From Peteryoungia wuzhouensis (GTDB lineage Bacteria > Pseudomonadota > Alphaproteobacteria > Rhizobiales > Rhizobiaceae): a stretch of 64,000 bases of DNA. The notes below the pieces were generated by a model. It was not told the origin of the DNA and made no database searches. It worked only from the letters and a program-made list of their open reading frames with translations. This document shows, one piece after another, positions 26,175-35,623 of this stretch. A program made the position numbers and the translations under genes. Location: contig NZ_QJRY01000001.1 in the NCBI RefSeq assembly GCF_003205195.1, positions 992,001 through 1,056,000 on the forward strand. Reading direction: 5' to 3'. Within the stretch, counting starts at the first letter, position 1. Each line of letters starts with the position of its first letter.

Positions 26175-27212
26175 TCAGGCGACATCCCAGTGCAGCGAGA
26201 ATTTCGGGTTGAAGACCGTGACCGGCCCGGCGCCGGTGAAGATCTTCACCGGGAACTCGACGGGCTCCTCGCGCTTCACCAGGGTGATCGTCTCCTCGTT
26301 CGCCGGCAGGCCATACCAGGCGGGGCCATTCAGCGACGTGAAGGCTTCGAGCTTGTCCAGCGCATTCTCCTGTTCAAAGACATGGGCAAGGCAGCTCATG
26401 GTGTTGATCGAGGTGTAGATGCCCGCACAGCCGCAACCGCACTCCTTCAGTGGATCGACATGCGGCGCACTGTCGGTGCCGAGGAAGAACCTTGCATCGC
26501 CGGAGACGGCCGCCTTGCGCAGCGCCTGGCGATGGTTCTCGCGCTTGGCGACAGGAAGGCAGTAGTAATGCGGCTGGATACCGCCGACCAGAATGTCGTT
26601 GCGGTTGATGATCAGGTGATGCGTGGTGATCGAGCCGGCGAGGTTCTTCCCGGCCGACTGGATATAGCCGACGCCGTCTTCCGTCGTCACATGCTCCATG
26701 GTGACCTTCAGTTCAGGCAGACGCTTGCGCAGCGGATCGAGAACCGTGTCGATGAAGACCTTTTCACGGTCGAAGATGTCGACTTCGGGTGTCGTCACTT
26801 CGCCATGCACGCACAGCGGCAGGCCGATCTTCGCCATGCGCTCCAGCACCGGCATGGCCTTGTCCATGTCGCGCACGCCGCCATGGGAATTGGTCGTCGC
26901 ACCGGCAGGATAAAGCTTCACCGCCGTGATCAGGCCGGAGCGCTTGCCCTCTTCCACGTCGTCGGGATTGGTGTGCTCTGTCAGGTAGAGCGTCATCAGC
27001 GGCTCGAAACGATCGCCTGCCGGAATGGCATTGACGATGCGCTCGCGATAGGCCTTTGCATCCGCCGTGGTGACCACTGGCGGCACAAGGTTCGGCATGA
27101 TGATGGCACGGGCGAAATGGCGGCTGGTGTCGCCGATCACGCCTTCCAGCATGGCGCCGTCGCGCAGATGCAGATGCCAGTCATCGGGGCGACGGATCGT
27201 CAGGGATACCAT
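26175..27212 (-). CDS. pyrC: Dihydroorotase
   Basis: The 345-residue enzyme cyclises carbamoyl-aspartate to dihydroorotate. It belongs to the PyrC class as found in enteric bacteria. Zinc ligands are in [10 protein letters not shown] (His13, His15), the carboxylated Lys99 is in TAVKLYPAG, further His residues are in LCVHGEV and TTHHLIIN, and the catalytic Asp is in GTDSAPH near residue 250. The Cys-rich [12 protein letters not shown] that follows is normal for this class. The ribosome site (GGAGG) is a little far from the ATG at 27212. A strong terminator follows. Confidence 0.94.
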   Translation of the reverse strand: MVSLTIRRPDDWHLHLRDGAMLEGVIGDTSRHFARAIIMPNLVPPVVTTADAKAYRERIVNAIPAGDRFEPLMTLYLTEHTNPDDVEEGKRSGLITAVKLYPAGATTNSHGGVRDMDKAMPVLERMAKIGLPLCVHGEVTTPEVDIFDREKVFIDTVLDPLRKRLPELKVTMEHVTTEDGVGYIQSAGKNLAGSITTHHLIINRNDILVGGIQPHYYCLPVAKRENHRQALRKAAVSGDARFFLGTDSAPHVDPLKECGCGCAGIYTSINTMSCLAHVFEQENALDKLEAFTSLNGPAWYGLPANEETITLVKREEPVEFPVKIFTGAGPVTVFNPKFSLHWDVA

Positions 27213-27282
27213 AATGCGACATGCCTCCGGCTTACAGAAATCTGCCCGCCCTTAGCATGTTCGTCGCCGTGATCAAAGGATC

Positions 27283-28383
27283 TCAGGCGACCCGTTCGCC
27301 CGGAATACGATCCGGCGATGCCGCCATGGCGCGTTCTGCCTCTTCGGCCTGCTCGCGACGATCCTGGTCCATGATCGCCTGAATGCGCGGCAGCGCCCGC
27401 TCGAAGGCCGCGACGCAATCCGGATCGAACTGCGTCCCGGCGCGGCCGAGGATATGCTCGACGGTGCGGGCGAAACTCCAGGCCGGCTTGTAGGGCCGCT
27501 CGGTGGTCAATGCGTCGAAATTATCCGCGATGCAGACGATGCGACCGGAGATCGGGATGGCCGTGCCGGACAGGCGGTTGGGATAACCCTGCCCGTCCCA
27601 GCGTTCGTGGTGACTGGCGGCAATCTCGGACGCGAGCTGCAGCAGCGAAGAATGCGAACGGCCGAGGATGTCGCTGCCGATCTCGGCATGGGCCTGCATC
27701 TGACGGTATTCCGCCTCCGTCAGACGGCCCTGCTTCAAGAGCACCGTATCGGGCATCGCGACCTTGCCGATGTCATGCATCGGGGCGGCCAGGCGGATGT
27801 CGTGGCAAAGCTGCGGCGACAGGCCGAGTTCGATGGCGATCGCCTCGGAATAGGACGCGACGCGCAATGTGTGGCGCGCCGTCTCCGGATCCTTGTAGCC
27901 GGCCGCCAGCGTCAGGCGATGGATGATCTCCTGCTCGCGCTCGCGCAGTTCACCGACAGCCCGCTCCACCTCGCGGCGCAGCCATTCGGCCTGATCGGCC
28001 AGCTGACGGCGGGCGCGGGCAAGGCTGACGATGTTCTGCACACGGGCCTGGAACTCGACTGGGTTGACCGGCTTGGTGAGAAAATCGATGGCGCCGGCAT
28101 TCAGCGCCGCCATGCGCGTCGTCATGTCCTTGTCGGCGGTGACAAAGATAACCGGCACCTCGGCATATTTCTCGAAGCGGACAATTTCCGTATAGAGCTC
28201 GACACCATTATAGACCGGCATCTGGTAGTCGATGATCGCGATGTCGAAATCGAGCTCCGGGAGAGCCGACAGCACGGCATCGGGACTGGCGAAGGGCACC
28301 GCCTCGCAACTGTCGAGCTTGCCAACCAGCTTGGTCAGAAGCTTCAGATTGGTGCTGTTATCGTCAACCAACAAGATACGCAT
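27283..28383 (-). CDS. Response regulator with HD-GYP phosphodiesterase domain
   Basis: The 366-residue protein has an N-terminal receiver domain (RILLVDDNSTNLKLL; phospho-acceptor Asp52 in IIDYQMP; Lys in FLTKPVNP), a helical linker (residues 125-150), and an HD-GYP domain with MHDIGKVAMPD near residue 204, HHERWDGQGYP and the downstream ADNFDALTTERPYKPAW. Such enzymes hydrolyse the second messenger cyclic di-GMP. It is the last gene of a four-gene minus-strand operon, so it is probably phosphorylated by the hybrid kinase just upstream. GGAGGTGACC before the ATG is a strong ribosome site and rejects a longer frame. Confidence 0.9.
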   Translation of the reverse strand: MRILLVDDNSTNLKLLTKLVGKLDSCEAVPFASPDAVLSALPELDFDIAIIDYQMPVYNGVELYTEIVRFEKYAEVPVIFVTADKDMTTRMAALNAGAIDFLTKPVNPVEFQARVQNIVSLARARRQLADQAEWLRREVERAVGELREREQEIIHRLTLAAGYKDPETARHTLRVASYSEAIAIELGLSPQLCHDIRLAAPMHDIGKVAMPDTVLLKQGRLTEAEYRQMQAHAEIGSDILGRSHSSLLQLASEIAASHHERWDGQGYPNRLSGTAIPISGRIVCIADNFDALTTERPYKPAWSFARTVEHILGRAGTQFDPDCVAAFERALPRIQAIMDQDRREQAEEAERAMAASPDRIPGERVA

Positions 28384-28399
28384 GGTCACCTCCGTGCTT

Positions 28400-30673
28400 C
28401 TATGCAACGAGTTTGAATTTGAGGGCCTGGATTTCGTCGCCCAGCATTTCGATGTCGGCCGGCTCCGGCGCCTGATGGCGCAAGGCATTGGCCTTCACCG
28501 CGAGATCGTTCAGTCCAACATTCGAGGCCGCCCCCTTGATCGTGTGCAGCACACGGTCCCGCTTCTCGGCATCCGCCTTGCGCAAGGCCTCGTCCAGTTC
28601 GACCAGCAGTTCTTCCGCATCGTTGAAGAAGGACTCGACCAGCTCCTGGAAAACGTCTTCGCCCAGGGCATCGACCAGTTCGGCATGACGGGCTTCGTCC
28701 AGCCCCTCGATCCCGAGGCCCGGCAGGGCACGCATCGGCATGCCGCTCATATCCGGTTCCGGCAGCTCGAAGCGTTCCACAGCGGCCTTGCCCCCTTCTG
28801 ACTGATCCTGGGACGGCGACACAGCGCGGTCCGGCGTGGTGGCATAGGCGATCATCTGCTTCAGTCTCTCCAGGGTCACGGGCTTGGATTCGAAGCCCTG
28901 CATGCCGGCATCCATGCAGCGGCGACGGTCGTCATCCGAGGCATTGGCGGTCATGGCGATAATCGGGGTGGCCGCACACGGTCCGCCTTCGGCGATGATC
29001 CGGCGCGTCGCCTCGATGCCGTCCATCACCGGCATCTGCATGTCCATGAGGATCAGGTCGAAGATCTGGCCACGGGTGATGGCGACCGCTTCGGCACCGT
29101 CATTGGCAATCTCGACCTCCTGCCCAAGGCGAGCGAGGAAGCGCGACGCAACGATCTGGTTGACCTTGTTGTCCTCGACGAGAAGGATGCGATAGCGCGG
29201 CAGGGTTTCGTCTGCGACGATCTTGGCGGCGACGCTGTCTGCCTCTTCGCGGCTGACCGGGACCACGGCCAGCTCGAACCAGAAGATCGAGCCGACGCCG
29301 ACCGTGCTGCTCATGCCGAGTTCGCCACCCAGCTTCTCGACGATCTGCTTGCAGATGGTGAGGCCAAGGCCGGTGCCGCCATAACGACGGCTGATCGAAG
29401 CGTCGACCTGCGAGAACGGCTTGAAGAGCTTGTCGAGACCGGCCTCGTCGATGCCGATGCCGGTGTCCTCGACCTCGAAGCGGATCATCAGCTTGCCTTC
29501 GCGGTAGAATTCGCGCAGGCGCAGTGTGACGGTACCCTGGCTGGTGAATTTGACCGCATTGGACAGCAGGTTCAGCAGGACCTGGCGCAGACGGGTCGGG
29601 TCGGTCTTGACGAAGAGCGCCTGCAGCGATTCCGGCAGATCGAGAATGATCGTATTGCCGTGGTCGTCCGCGCGGCCGCGGATGATGCTGACGGTGCTTT
29701 CGGCCAGACCGCAGATGTCGAAGGCACGCTCCTCGAGTTCCAGCTTGCCGTGTTCGATCTTGGAGAAATCGAGGATCTCGTTGATAATCTCAAGCAGGGC
29801 TTCGCCGGAAGAGCGGATCGTCTTGACGCTCGACAGGGCATCGTCGGGCAATTCCGAGAGTTCCAGCAGTTCCGACATGCCGAGGATGGCGTTGAGCGGT
29901 GTGCGGATTTCATGCCCCATGGTGGCCATGAACTGCGACTTCGCCCGGTTGCCGGCATCGGCCGCCTCATAGGCCTCCGTCAGTTCGGAGGCCATGTCCT
30001 GCAGTTCGCGGCTGGTTTCGCGGACGGATTTCAGCTGCCGGTTCAGGGTCACGACGAGGAAGACCACGGAGATCATCAGCAGGACGAGCATGATGCCCGA
30101 AGTCCGCTCCAGCCCAAGGATGATCTGGCGGCTTTCGGCGCGCTCGGAACTGACACGCGTATTGGTATAGAGCAGGAACTGCTCGGTGATGCGCCCCATG
30201 CCCGAAATGATCGTTTCGAGCTGGTCCAGCTGCTCACGCGTGGGATAGGTGCCGGCGGTGATCCCATCGAAAATCGGCTGGATGTCGGAGATGGTTCTGG
30301 TGATATCGCCGATATGAGCCTGGATCTTCATGTCCTTGGCAAAATAGCTGCCGAACTTCGACTGATCGAGGATTGCTATGCGCGAATAGAGAATGTCGTA
30401 GCGCAGAGCGAGTTCCTGATAGGCCTTGTCCGTCGCCTCGCCGCGACGCAGGACCGACAGACTGTAGTCGAGCTGGCGGGTTTCCCGGTCGAGCTGATAA
30501 ACCGACCACATGGAGTTTTCCCGCACGCCGTCTTCCATGATCCGGTACTGGCGGGCGATGTCGACGAAGAGGATCAGGAGCACGGAGAGAAGGACAGCCG
30601 AAATCAGCTGCAGGATGAAGGCAACACTGCCCCCTCCTGCCGCCTTCCGGAGTGTCTCTTCCCTGTTTTTCAC
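28400..30673 (-). CDS. Hybrid sensor histidine kinase with receiver and Hpt domains
   Basis: The 757-residue membrane kinase has two membrane segments (about residues 17-39 and 190-212) enclosing a mostly helical periplasmic domain, then a kinase core with the phospho-His in HEIRTPLNAILGMSEL (about residue 251), N box LLSNAVKFT and G boxes DTGIGID and GGTGLGLTI, a receiver domain (Asp in LILMDMQMPVMDG, about 542), and a C-terminal Hpt domain (HTIKGAASNVG, about 708). All four steps of a phosphorelay are thus in one protein. It starts with GTG, overlapping the stop of the periplasmic-protein gene by GTGA. The expected output is the adjacent HD-GYP regulator. Confidence 0.92.
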   Translation of the reverse strand: MKNREETLRKAAGGGSVAFILQLISAVLLSVLLILFVDIARQYRIMEDGVRENSMWSVYQLDRETRQLDYSLSVLRRGEATDKAYQELALRYDILYSRIAILDQSKFGSYFAKDMKIQAHIGDITRTISDIQPIFDGITAGTYPTREQLDQLETIISGMGRITEQFLLYTNTRVSSERAESRQIILGLERTSGIMLVLLMISVVFLVVTLNRQLKSVRETSRELQDMASELTEAYEAADAGNRAKSQFMATMGHEIRTPLNAILGMSELLELSELPDDALSSVKTIRSSGEALLEIINEILDFSKIEHGKLELEERAFDICGLAESTVSIIRGRADDHGNTIILDLPESLQALFVKTDPTRLRQVLLNLLSNAVKFTSQGTVTLRLREFYREGKLMIRFEVEDTGIGIDEAGLDKLFKPFSQVDASISRRYGGTGLGLTICKQIVEKLGGELGMSSTVGVGSIFWFELAVVPVSREEADSVAAKIVADETLPRYRILLVEDNKVNQIVASRFLARLGQEVEIANDGAEAVAITRGQIFDLILMDMQMPVMDGIEATRRIIAEGGPCAATPIIAMTANASDDDRRRCMDAGMQGFESKPVTLERLKQMIAYATTPDRAVSPSQDQSEGGKAAVERFELPEPDMSGMPMRALPGLGIEGLDEARHAELVDALGEDVFQELVESFFNDAEELLVELDEALRKADAEKRDRVLHTIKGAASNVGLNDLAVKANALRHQAPEPADIEMLGDEIQALKFKLVA

Positions 30674-31164
30674 TTGCCGACCTCGATTTCCTTGATCTGC
30701 CAGACAGACCGCGAGAAGTATTTCTCATTGTAGAGACTGGGATCCTGGTCGAAGGGATAGACGACCATCAGCGGTCCCTTGTCGCGAACCGACATCAGCT
30801 TGCCATCCATGCGGGTCGCCAGGATCGTCGCCAGCTTGGCATCGTCAGCCGGCACTTCGGCCGCATAGTCGTTCAGGGCCTTGACCGAGAGGGTCGACCC
30901 CGTGGCGCCGACAGCCTTGAGCAGCGCGCTCAGCAGCGGCCCTTCAAAGGTGACCATGCCCTGCGTCCAGGGTGTTTCCATCGTGGCCTTGCGGCCGGAG
31001 AGCGCCTCCAGCATGGCCAGATCGAACTCCGCCGTGTCGCCGACATTGGTGTTGGTGATCGCGCCTTTGACGGTCAGAACGACGGGACCCTTCGGTGCAT
31101 CCAGGGCCAGCGCAGACGTTGAGCAAACAGCCCCGATCAGGAGCGCAAGCAGCATGCCTTTCAT
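30670..31164 (-). CDS. Exported molybdopterin-oxidoreductase-fold protein, putative sensor partner
   Basis: The 164-residue protein has a signal peptide (MKGMLLALLIGAVCSTSALA). The mature part PVVLTVKGAITNTNVGDTAEFDLAMLEAL, PWTQGMVTFEGPLLSALLKAVGA and RDKGPLMVVYPFDQDPSL follows the sulfite-oxidase-like molybdopterin fold, but it is short and lacks the conserved Cys that would bind molybdenum, so it is probably not an enzyme. Proteins of this type often sit next to sensor kinases. Here its stop overlaps the kinase start, suggesting that it feeds a signal from the periplasm to the kinase. GGAGAAG precedes the ATG at 31164. Confidence 0.75.
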   Translation of the reverse strand: MKGMLLALLIGAVCSTSALALDAPKGPVVLTVKGAITNTNVGDTAEFDLAMLEALSGRKATMETPWTQGMVTFEGPLLSALLKAVGATGSTLSVKALNDYAAEVPADDAKLATILATRMDGKLMSVRDKGPLMVVYPFDQDPSLYNEKYFSRSVWQIKEIEVGK

Positions 31165-31187
31165 GGGACTTCTCCAGATGGTGTTGA

Positions 31188-31586
31188 TCAAGCGGATTTC
31201 GGCAGGTCTGAGACGATCGCGGCGGAGCCGAGGTGGTCGGCGACCAGCTTGCGGAAGGCCACGGCCTCGACCGGCTTGTGCAGGAAATCGGTGACGCCGG
31301 CGGCGCGGGCTTCCTCGCGCAGACGCGGATCCGTCTCTGCCGTCACCATCACCGCCGGCACGTCGCGATAGCGGTCCATCAGACGCACGGCCTTGATGAA
31401 CTGCAGCCCGGACATGCCCGGCAGCAGATGGTCGACGATCAGCATGGAAAAGTTTTCGGCATGACAGAAGGTCAGCGCAGCATTGCCATCGGACGCGACG
31501 ACCATCTCTTCGTTGGTCACCTTCTTGGCCAGATGCTTGATGATCATCGCATTGGTCGGGTTGTCTTCAACGATCAATATAGTCAT
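31188..31586 (-). CDS. Single-domain response regulator
   Basis: The 132-residue protein is a receiver domain alone: acidic pocket VEDNPTNAMII, phospho-acceptor Asp52 in LIVDHLLPGMSG, Thr in VMVTAET and Lys in FLHKPVEAVAF. It has no output domain, so it would act as a phosphate sink, shuttle or protein-binding switch. It is first in the operon that continues with the periplasmic protein, hybrid kinase and HD-GYP regulator. GAGGAG lies before the ATG at 31586, and the longer frame from 31658 has no support. The AT-rich 211 bases upstream should contain the operon promoter. Confidence 0.88.
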   Translation of the reverse strand: MTILIVEDNPTNAMIIKHLAKKVTNEEMVVASDGNAALTFCHAENFSMLIVDHLLPGMSGLQFIKAVRLMDRYRDVPAVMVTAETDPRLREEARAAGVTDFLHKPVEAVAFRKLVADHLGSAAIVSDLPKSA

Positions 31587-31797
31587 GCCACCACTCCTCT
31601 CCGACGCTGGTCCCTGGGACTGTTTCCGTCCCCCCGCACTCTCGGGAAGACGTTGCACGCGTTAATCTTTCATGGAGGAGTTGTATCAGGGGGAGGCTGA
31701 GATTGGCTGAAGCAAACCGATACAATTTTATCGATCGCCCATTTAATTAGAACTTAAGAATTAAAGAAGGATCGAACTGCCCAGCCACACCAGCAAT

Positions 31798-32421
31798 TTA
31801 GCCGAAATTGAGCGTGATATCCGCCGGATGGCTGGCGCTCAGCACCAGCTGGCCGTTGGGCAGGTCGTTGCCATGCACCTTGGCATGGATCTCGTCCTGG
31901 GACAGTCCATAATGAACCCAGCGGGCGATCAGACGGCGCTCGAGTTCGTCCTGCGGCGGCGCCACCATGACGGTGAGGTCAAACAGCGAGGCGATCGGAC
32001 GCCACGGCTCGCGGTCGAGAAGGACATAGTTGCCTTCGACCAGGATGATGCGATCGTCCGGTGCGATGCAGCGGGCCGCACAGATCGCCAGTTCGCGGTC
32101 GCGGTCGAAGACCGGGACGAGAACCTCACCACCGGCGCGCACGGCCTGAAGAATGTCCCGCAGACCCCGCACGTCGAAGGTGTCAGGTGCCCCTTTCCGG
32201 GGCAGGAGGCCGCGCTCGATCAGCAGACGGTTGTCGAGATGAAAGCCGTCCATGGGCAGGACGGCCGGCGCCTCGCCCGCCTGTTTCAGGCGTTCGGACA
32301 AAGCGTCGGCGAGCGTCGACTTGCCGCCGCCCGGCGGTCCGGCAATGCCGACGAGAAAGCGGGCTCTGCCGTGAGCCCGCCTGATGATCTCGTCCGCCAG
32401 TCCCTGGACGTCAAGGCTCAT
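31798..32421 (-). CDS. frcK: P-loop sugar kinase of the fructose transport operon
   Basis: The 207-residue protein is a uridine-kinase/pantothenate-kinase-like P-loop enzyme: Walker A GPPGGGKSTLADAL near residue 29, the PMDGFHLDN motif near residue 58, and ILVEGNYVLLD. In Sinorhizobium the frcBCAK operon encodes fructose uptake and ends with such a kinase, FrcK; gene order and overlaps here are the same. Its exact phospho-acceptor is not settled by sequence. The ATG overlaps the frcA stop by ATGA, so it is translated with the transporter. Confidence 0.87.
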   Translation of the reverse strand: MSLDVQGLADEIIRRAHGRARFLVGIAGPPGGGKSTLADALSERLKQAGEAPAVLPMDGFHLDNRLLIERGLLPRKGAPDTFDVRGLRDILQAVRAGGEVLVPVFDRDRELAICAARCIAPDDRIILVEGNYVLLDREPWRPIASLFDLTVMVAPPQDELERRLIARWVHYGLSQDEIHAKVHGNDLPNGQLVLSASHPADITLNFG

Positions 32422-33200
32422 GCGGCAATGCCGGTATCCGGCGCCGGCCGCGCGCCTGTCATGAAGGCAACGGCGTCGGACATCGTGTAGTCCTTCGGGT
32501 TGATGACGCAGAGCCGCTTGCCCAGGCGATGGACATGGATGCGGTCGGCCACTTCGAAGACATGCGGCATGTTGTGGGAAATGAGCACGATCGGCATGCC
32601 GCGCGAGCGCACGTCGAGGATCAGTTCGAGCACCTTGCGGCTTTCCTTGACGCCGAGCGCTGCCGTCGGCTCGTCGAGGATGATCACCTTCGAACCGAAG
32701 GCTGCAGCACGGGCGACCGCCACACCCTGGCGCTGGCCGCCCGACAGCGTCTCCACCGCCTGGTTGATGTTCTGGATGGTCATCAGCCCAAGTTCGGTCA
32801 GCTTGTCGCGGGCGAACTTTTCCATCGCGGGGCGGTCGAGCTTGCGGAAGACCGAGCCCATGATGCCGGGTTTGCGGATCTCGCGGCCGAGGAACATGTT
32901 GTCGGCGATCGAGAGTGCCGGCGACAGCGCCAGGTTCTGGTAGACGGTCTCGATGCCGGCCTTGCGCGCCTCGATCGGCGAGCGGAAGTTGATCGTCCGG
33001 CCTTCGAGCTTGATCTCGCCCTCATCCGGGGTGACGGCGCCCGAGATCGCCTTGATCAGCGAAGACTTGCCGGCGCCGTTGTCGCCGATGACGGCAAGGA
33101 TTTCGCCCGGATAAAGGTCGAAATCGGCCTGATCGAGGGCGGTCACACGGCCGTAACGCTTGACCAGGCCGCGCGCGGTGAGAATGGGTTCCTGGGTCAT
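32418..33200 (-). CDS. frcA: Fructose ABC transporter ATPase
   Basis: The 260-residue protein is a single ABC ATPase with Walker A GDNGAGKSS near residue 38, Q-loop YQNLALSP, signature LSGGQRQG and Walker B VIILDEPTAALG. Most carbohydrate importers of this family use a double-length ATPase such as RbsA; a single-domain ATPase is the rhizobial FrcA pattern. It energises FrcC. The gene overlaps frcC upstream and frcK downstream, each by ATGA. The frame could extend to 33278, but that part overlaps frcC and is not protein-like. Confidence 0.9.
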   Translation of the reverse strand: MTQEPILTARGLVKRYGRVTALDQADFDLYPGEILAVIGDNGAGKSSLIKAISGAVTPDEGEIKLEGRTINFRSPIEARKAGIETVYQNLALSPALSIADNMFLGREIRKPGIMGSVFRKLDRPAMEKFARDKLTELGLMTIQNINQAVETLSGGQRQGVAVARAAAFGSKVIILDEPTAALGVKESRKVLELILDVRSRGMPIVLISHNMPHVFEVADRIHVHRLGKRLCVINPKDYTMSDAVAFMTGARPAPDTGIAA

Positions 33201-34258
33201 CAGCCTGCTACCTTTCTGATCCACTGGTCGATTGCAACGGCGGCGATGATGAGCACGCCCGTCAGGAGCACCTTCCATTGCGGATCGGCGCCGAGCATGT
33301 TGAGGCCCATGGAGACCACACCGACGATGAGGGCACCAAAGAGCGTGCCGAGGATCGAGCCGCGCCCGCCGAAGAGCGAGATGCCGCCGACCACGGCCGC
33401 GGTGATCGCCTGAAGATTATAGTCGGTGACCGCAGCCGAGGGCGAAATCGAACCATTACGGCCGATCGAAACCCAGGCGGCCAGTCCAGCGATGACGCCC
33501 GCCAGCGTATAGGTGCCGAGCAAGACGCGGTCGGTGCGGATACCGGCCAACTGTGCGGCCTCCGGGTCGTCGCCCACCGCATAGAGATGCCGTCCCCAGG
33601 CCGTATGATTGAGCGCGTACCAAAGCCCGAAAACCAGAACCAGCATGAAGACGACGCCGAGCGTGAACACCGCCTTGCCGACCTTGAAGCTTTCGCCAAA
33701 GACCTGGAGGAACGGTGCGATCGCCTCGACATCGGCATCGCGCAAGGTCTCATTGGCCGAATAGATGAAATTGGTGGCCATCACGATGTACCAGGTGCCC
33801 AGCGTAACGATGAAGGGCGGCAGCTTGACCTTGGCGACGAGCACGCCGTTGAGCAGGCCGCACAGGCCGCCGACGGCCAGGCCGATCATCACCGAAATGC
33901 CGGAGGGAATGCCGTAGTGGATGGCGCAATTGCCCATTACCACCGCTGAAATGACCATGACCACGCCGATCGACAGATCGATGCCGGCGGTCAGGATGAC
34001 CAGCGTCTGGGCAGCACCGAGAATACCGACGACGGCAATCTGCTGGAGGATGAGGGTCAGCGTATAGCTGGAGAAGAATTTGCCGCCGATCGTCAGGCCG
34101 AAAATGATGATCGACATCACGAGAACGATCAGAGGCACAGCCGCCGGCGTTGAGTGTAGGAAGTGCTGTATCTTGCGCAGAGTGGAGCGGTCCTCGAAGG
34201 TCGCCACGCTCGTTTCACTCTGGGTCAGCACCTTCTCGAATTCCTGGGCTCCCGCCAT
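33200..34258 (-). CDS. frcC: Fructose ABC transporter permease
   Basis: The 352-residue protein has a cytoplasmic N-terminal tail of about 40 residues and then eight to ten membrane helices (VPLIVLVMSIIIFGLTIGG; LTLILQQIAVVGILGAAQTLVILTAGIDLSIG with the family motif). The conserved AGIDLSIGVVM and GGISLFGGRGSILGTLFGAL mark it as a ribose/fructose-type branched permease. GGGAGG precedes the ATG. It follows frcB after a strong intercistronic hairpin and overlaps frcA. Confidence 0.9.
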   Translation of the reverse strand: MAGAQEFEKVLTQSETSVATFEDRSTLRKIQHFLHSTPAAVPLIVLVMSIIIFGLTIGGKFFSSYTLTLILQQIAVVGILGAAQTLVILTAGIDLSIGVVMVISAVVMGNCAIHYGIPSGISVMIGLAVGGLCGLLNGVLVAKVKLPPFIVTLGTWYIVMATNFIYSANETLRDADVEAIAPFLQVFGESFKVGKAVFTLGVVFMLVLVFGLWYALNHTAWGRHLYAVGDDPEAAQLAGIRTDRVLLGTYTLAGVIAGLAAWVSIGRNGSISPSAAVTDYNLQAITAAVVGGISLFGGRGSILGTLFGALIVGVVSMGLNMLGADPQWKVLLTGVLIIAAVAIDQWIRKVAG

Positions 34259-34313
34259 AGAACTTACCTCCCGATGTGGTTCTTCTGCCGGGCTCCGGGC
34301 CCGGTATTCAACA

Positions 34314-34336
34314 CGGGGCGGCCATGGGCCGCCCCG
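34314..34336 (-). promoter_or_regulatory. Intercistronic hairpin between frcB and frcC
   Basis: CGGGGCGGCC (34314-34323) and GGCCGCCCCG (34327-34336) form a perfect 10-base-pair stem with a 3-base loop in the 111-base frcB-frcC gap. There is no T-run after it on the minus strand, so it more likely shields the frcB message from 3' decay, giving excess binding protein, than ends transcription. Confidence 0.6.
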
Positions 34337-34369
34337 ATCTTTTCATGGTCCGCCATCACGCTTTGGGGA

Positions 34370-35395
34370 TCAACCCCAGCACTTGTCCGTGCCGTCCTTG
34401 ACGCTGATCGATTCAACGCTGGCTGCCGGCTTGTCGGTGACAAGAGCAACGCCGGTGTCGAAGAAGTCCTTGCCTTCGGTCGGCTTCGGCTTTTCGCCGG
34501 TTTCGGCGAACTTCTTGATCGCTTCCACGCCGAGCGATGCCATCAGCAGCGGATACTGCTGCGAGGTGGCGCCGATCTGACCATCCGCAACGGCCTTGAC
34601 GCCTGGGCAACCGCCGTCGACCGAAACGATCAGAACGTCGTTTTCCTTGCCCACGGCCTTGAGAGCCTGGTAGGCGCCAACAGCAGCCGGCTCGTTGATG
34701 GTGTGGATGACGTTGATGTCAGGATCCTTCTGGAGAAGGTTTTCCATGGCCTTGCGGCCGCCTTCCTCGTTGCCGTTGGTCACGTCGTGGCCGACGATGC
34801 GTGCATCATCTTCGTCGCCGATCTTGTTCGGGTCCTTCGGGTCGATGCCGAAGCCGATCATGAAGCCCTGGTCGCGCAGAACGTCGACGGTCGGCTGCGA
34901 CGGAACGAGGTCGAGGAAGCCGATCTTGGCGTCCTTGGCCTTGTCGCCGAGGGTCGCTGCAGCCCACTGGCCGATCAGCTTGCCGGCGAGCAGGTTGTCC
35001 GTTGCGAAGGTGGCGTCGGCAGCGGTTGCCGGATCCAGCGGGGTGTCGAGCGCGATCACGAGAAGGCCGGCTTCCTGGGCCTTCTTGACCTGGTCGACGA
35101 TGGCCTTGGTGTCGGACGCCGCGATCAGGATGCCCTTGGCGCCATCGGCGATGCAGGATTCGATGGCGGCAACCTGGCTGTCATGGTCGCCGTCGACCTT
35201 GCCGGCGTAGGACTTCAGGGTCACGCCGAGTTCAGCAGCCTTGGCGGTCGCGCCTTCCTTCATCTTGACGAAGAAGGGGTTGGTGTCGGTCTTGGTGATG
35301 AGGCAGGCCGAAACGTCGGCAGCCTGGACCGGAGCGGCGAAAACCACGCCCAGTGCGAGCGTCGACAGGGCAGCAGTAATCAGAGACTTTTTCAT
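34370..35395 (-). CDS. frcB: Fructose ABC transporter periplasmic binding protein
   Basis: The 341-residue protein has a cleavable signal peptide ([27 protein letters not shown]) and a periplasmic-binding-protein type I fold: [61 protein letters not shown], and [18 protein letters not shown]. These match the ribose/fructose-binding cluster. It is the first gene of frcBCAK, with GGGAGG upstream of the ATG. A divergent ROK regulator begins 228 bases away. In Sinorhizobium this system is known to take up fructose and also ribose and mannose. Confidence 0.9.
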   Translation of the reverse strand: MKKSLITAALSTLALGVVFAAPVQAADVSACLITKTDTNPFFVKMKEGATAKAAELGVTLKSYAGKVDGDHDSQVAAIESCIADGAKGILIAASDTKAIVDQVKKAQEAGLLVIALDTPLDPATAADATFATDNLLAGKLIGQWAAATLGDKAKDAKIGFLDLVPSQPTVDVLRDQGFMIGFGIDPKDPNKIGDEDDARIVGHDVTNGNEEGGRKAMENLLQKDPDINVIHTINEPAAVGAYQALKAVGKENDVLIVSVDGGCPGVKAVADGQIGATSQQYPLLMASLGVEAIKKFAETGEKPKPTEGKDFFDTGVALVTDKPAASVESISVKDGTDKCWG

Positions 35396-35507
35396 TTGGT
35401 ATCCTCCCGAAAGTTGGTGGGCCAGCTCCTCCGGCCGCAACGTGTCGGCTCGGATTGCGCCTCCGCAATCCGATCGGGGTCTCTCGGCCCCACTCCTCCA
35501 CGACCCC

Positions 35508-35561
35508 ATTAAAAACATCAGAAGTTTTGGGCTGTCAATAAATAAATCCAGTTGAATTATT
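35508..35561 (-). promoter_or_regulatory. frcB promoter with candidate ROK operator
   Basis: On the minus strand TTGACA (35533-35538) is followed by TTTAAT (35508-35513, 19-base spacer) or TTTTTA (17-base spacer). Just upstream, AATAAATC (35541-35548), 5 bases, GAATTATT (35554-35561) is an imperfect inverted repeat, similar in style to the AT-rich TTATTT/AAATAA operators of NagC and Mlc, which are ROK regulators. The adjacent ROK gene makes this a reasonable operator. Confidence 0.45.
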
Positions 35562-35623
35562 AAATCGCTGTGACATTCTCGCGGAGCTGCCGTAAAAGGG
35601 AGCGGTCGGGAGGAGCGGCCTTG

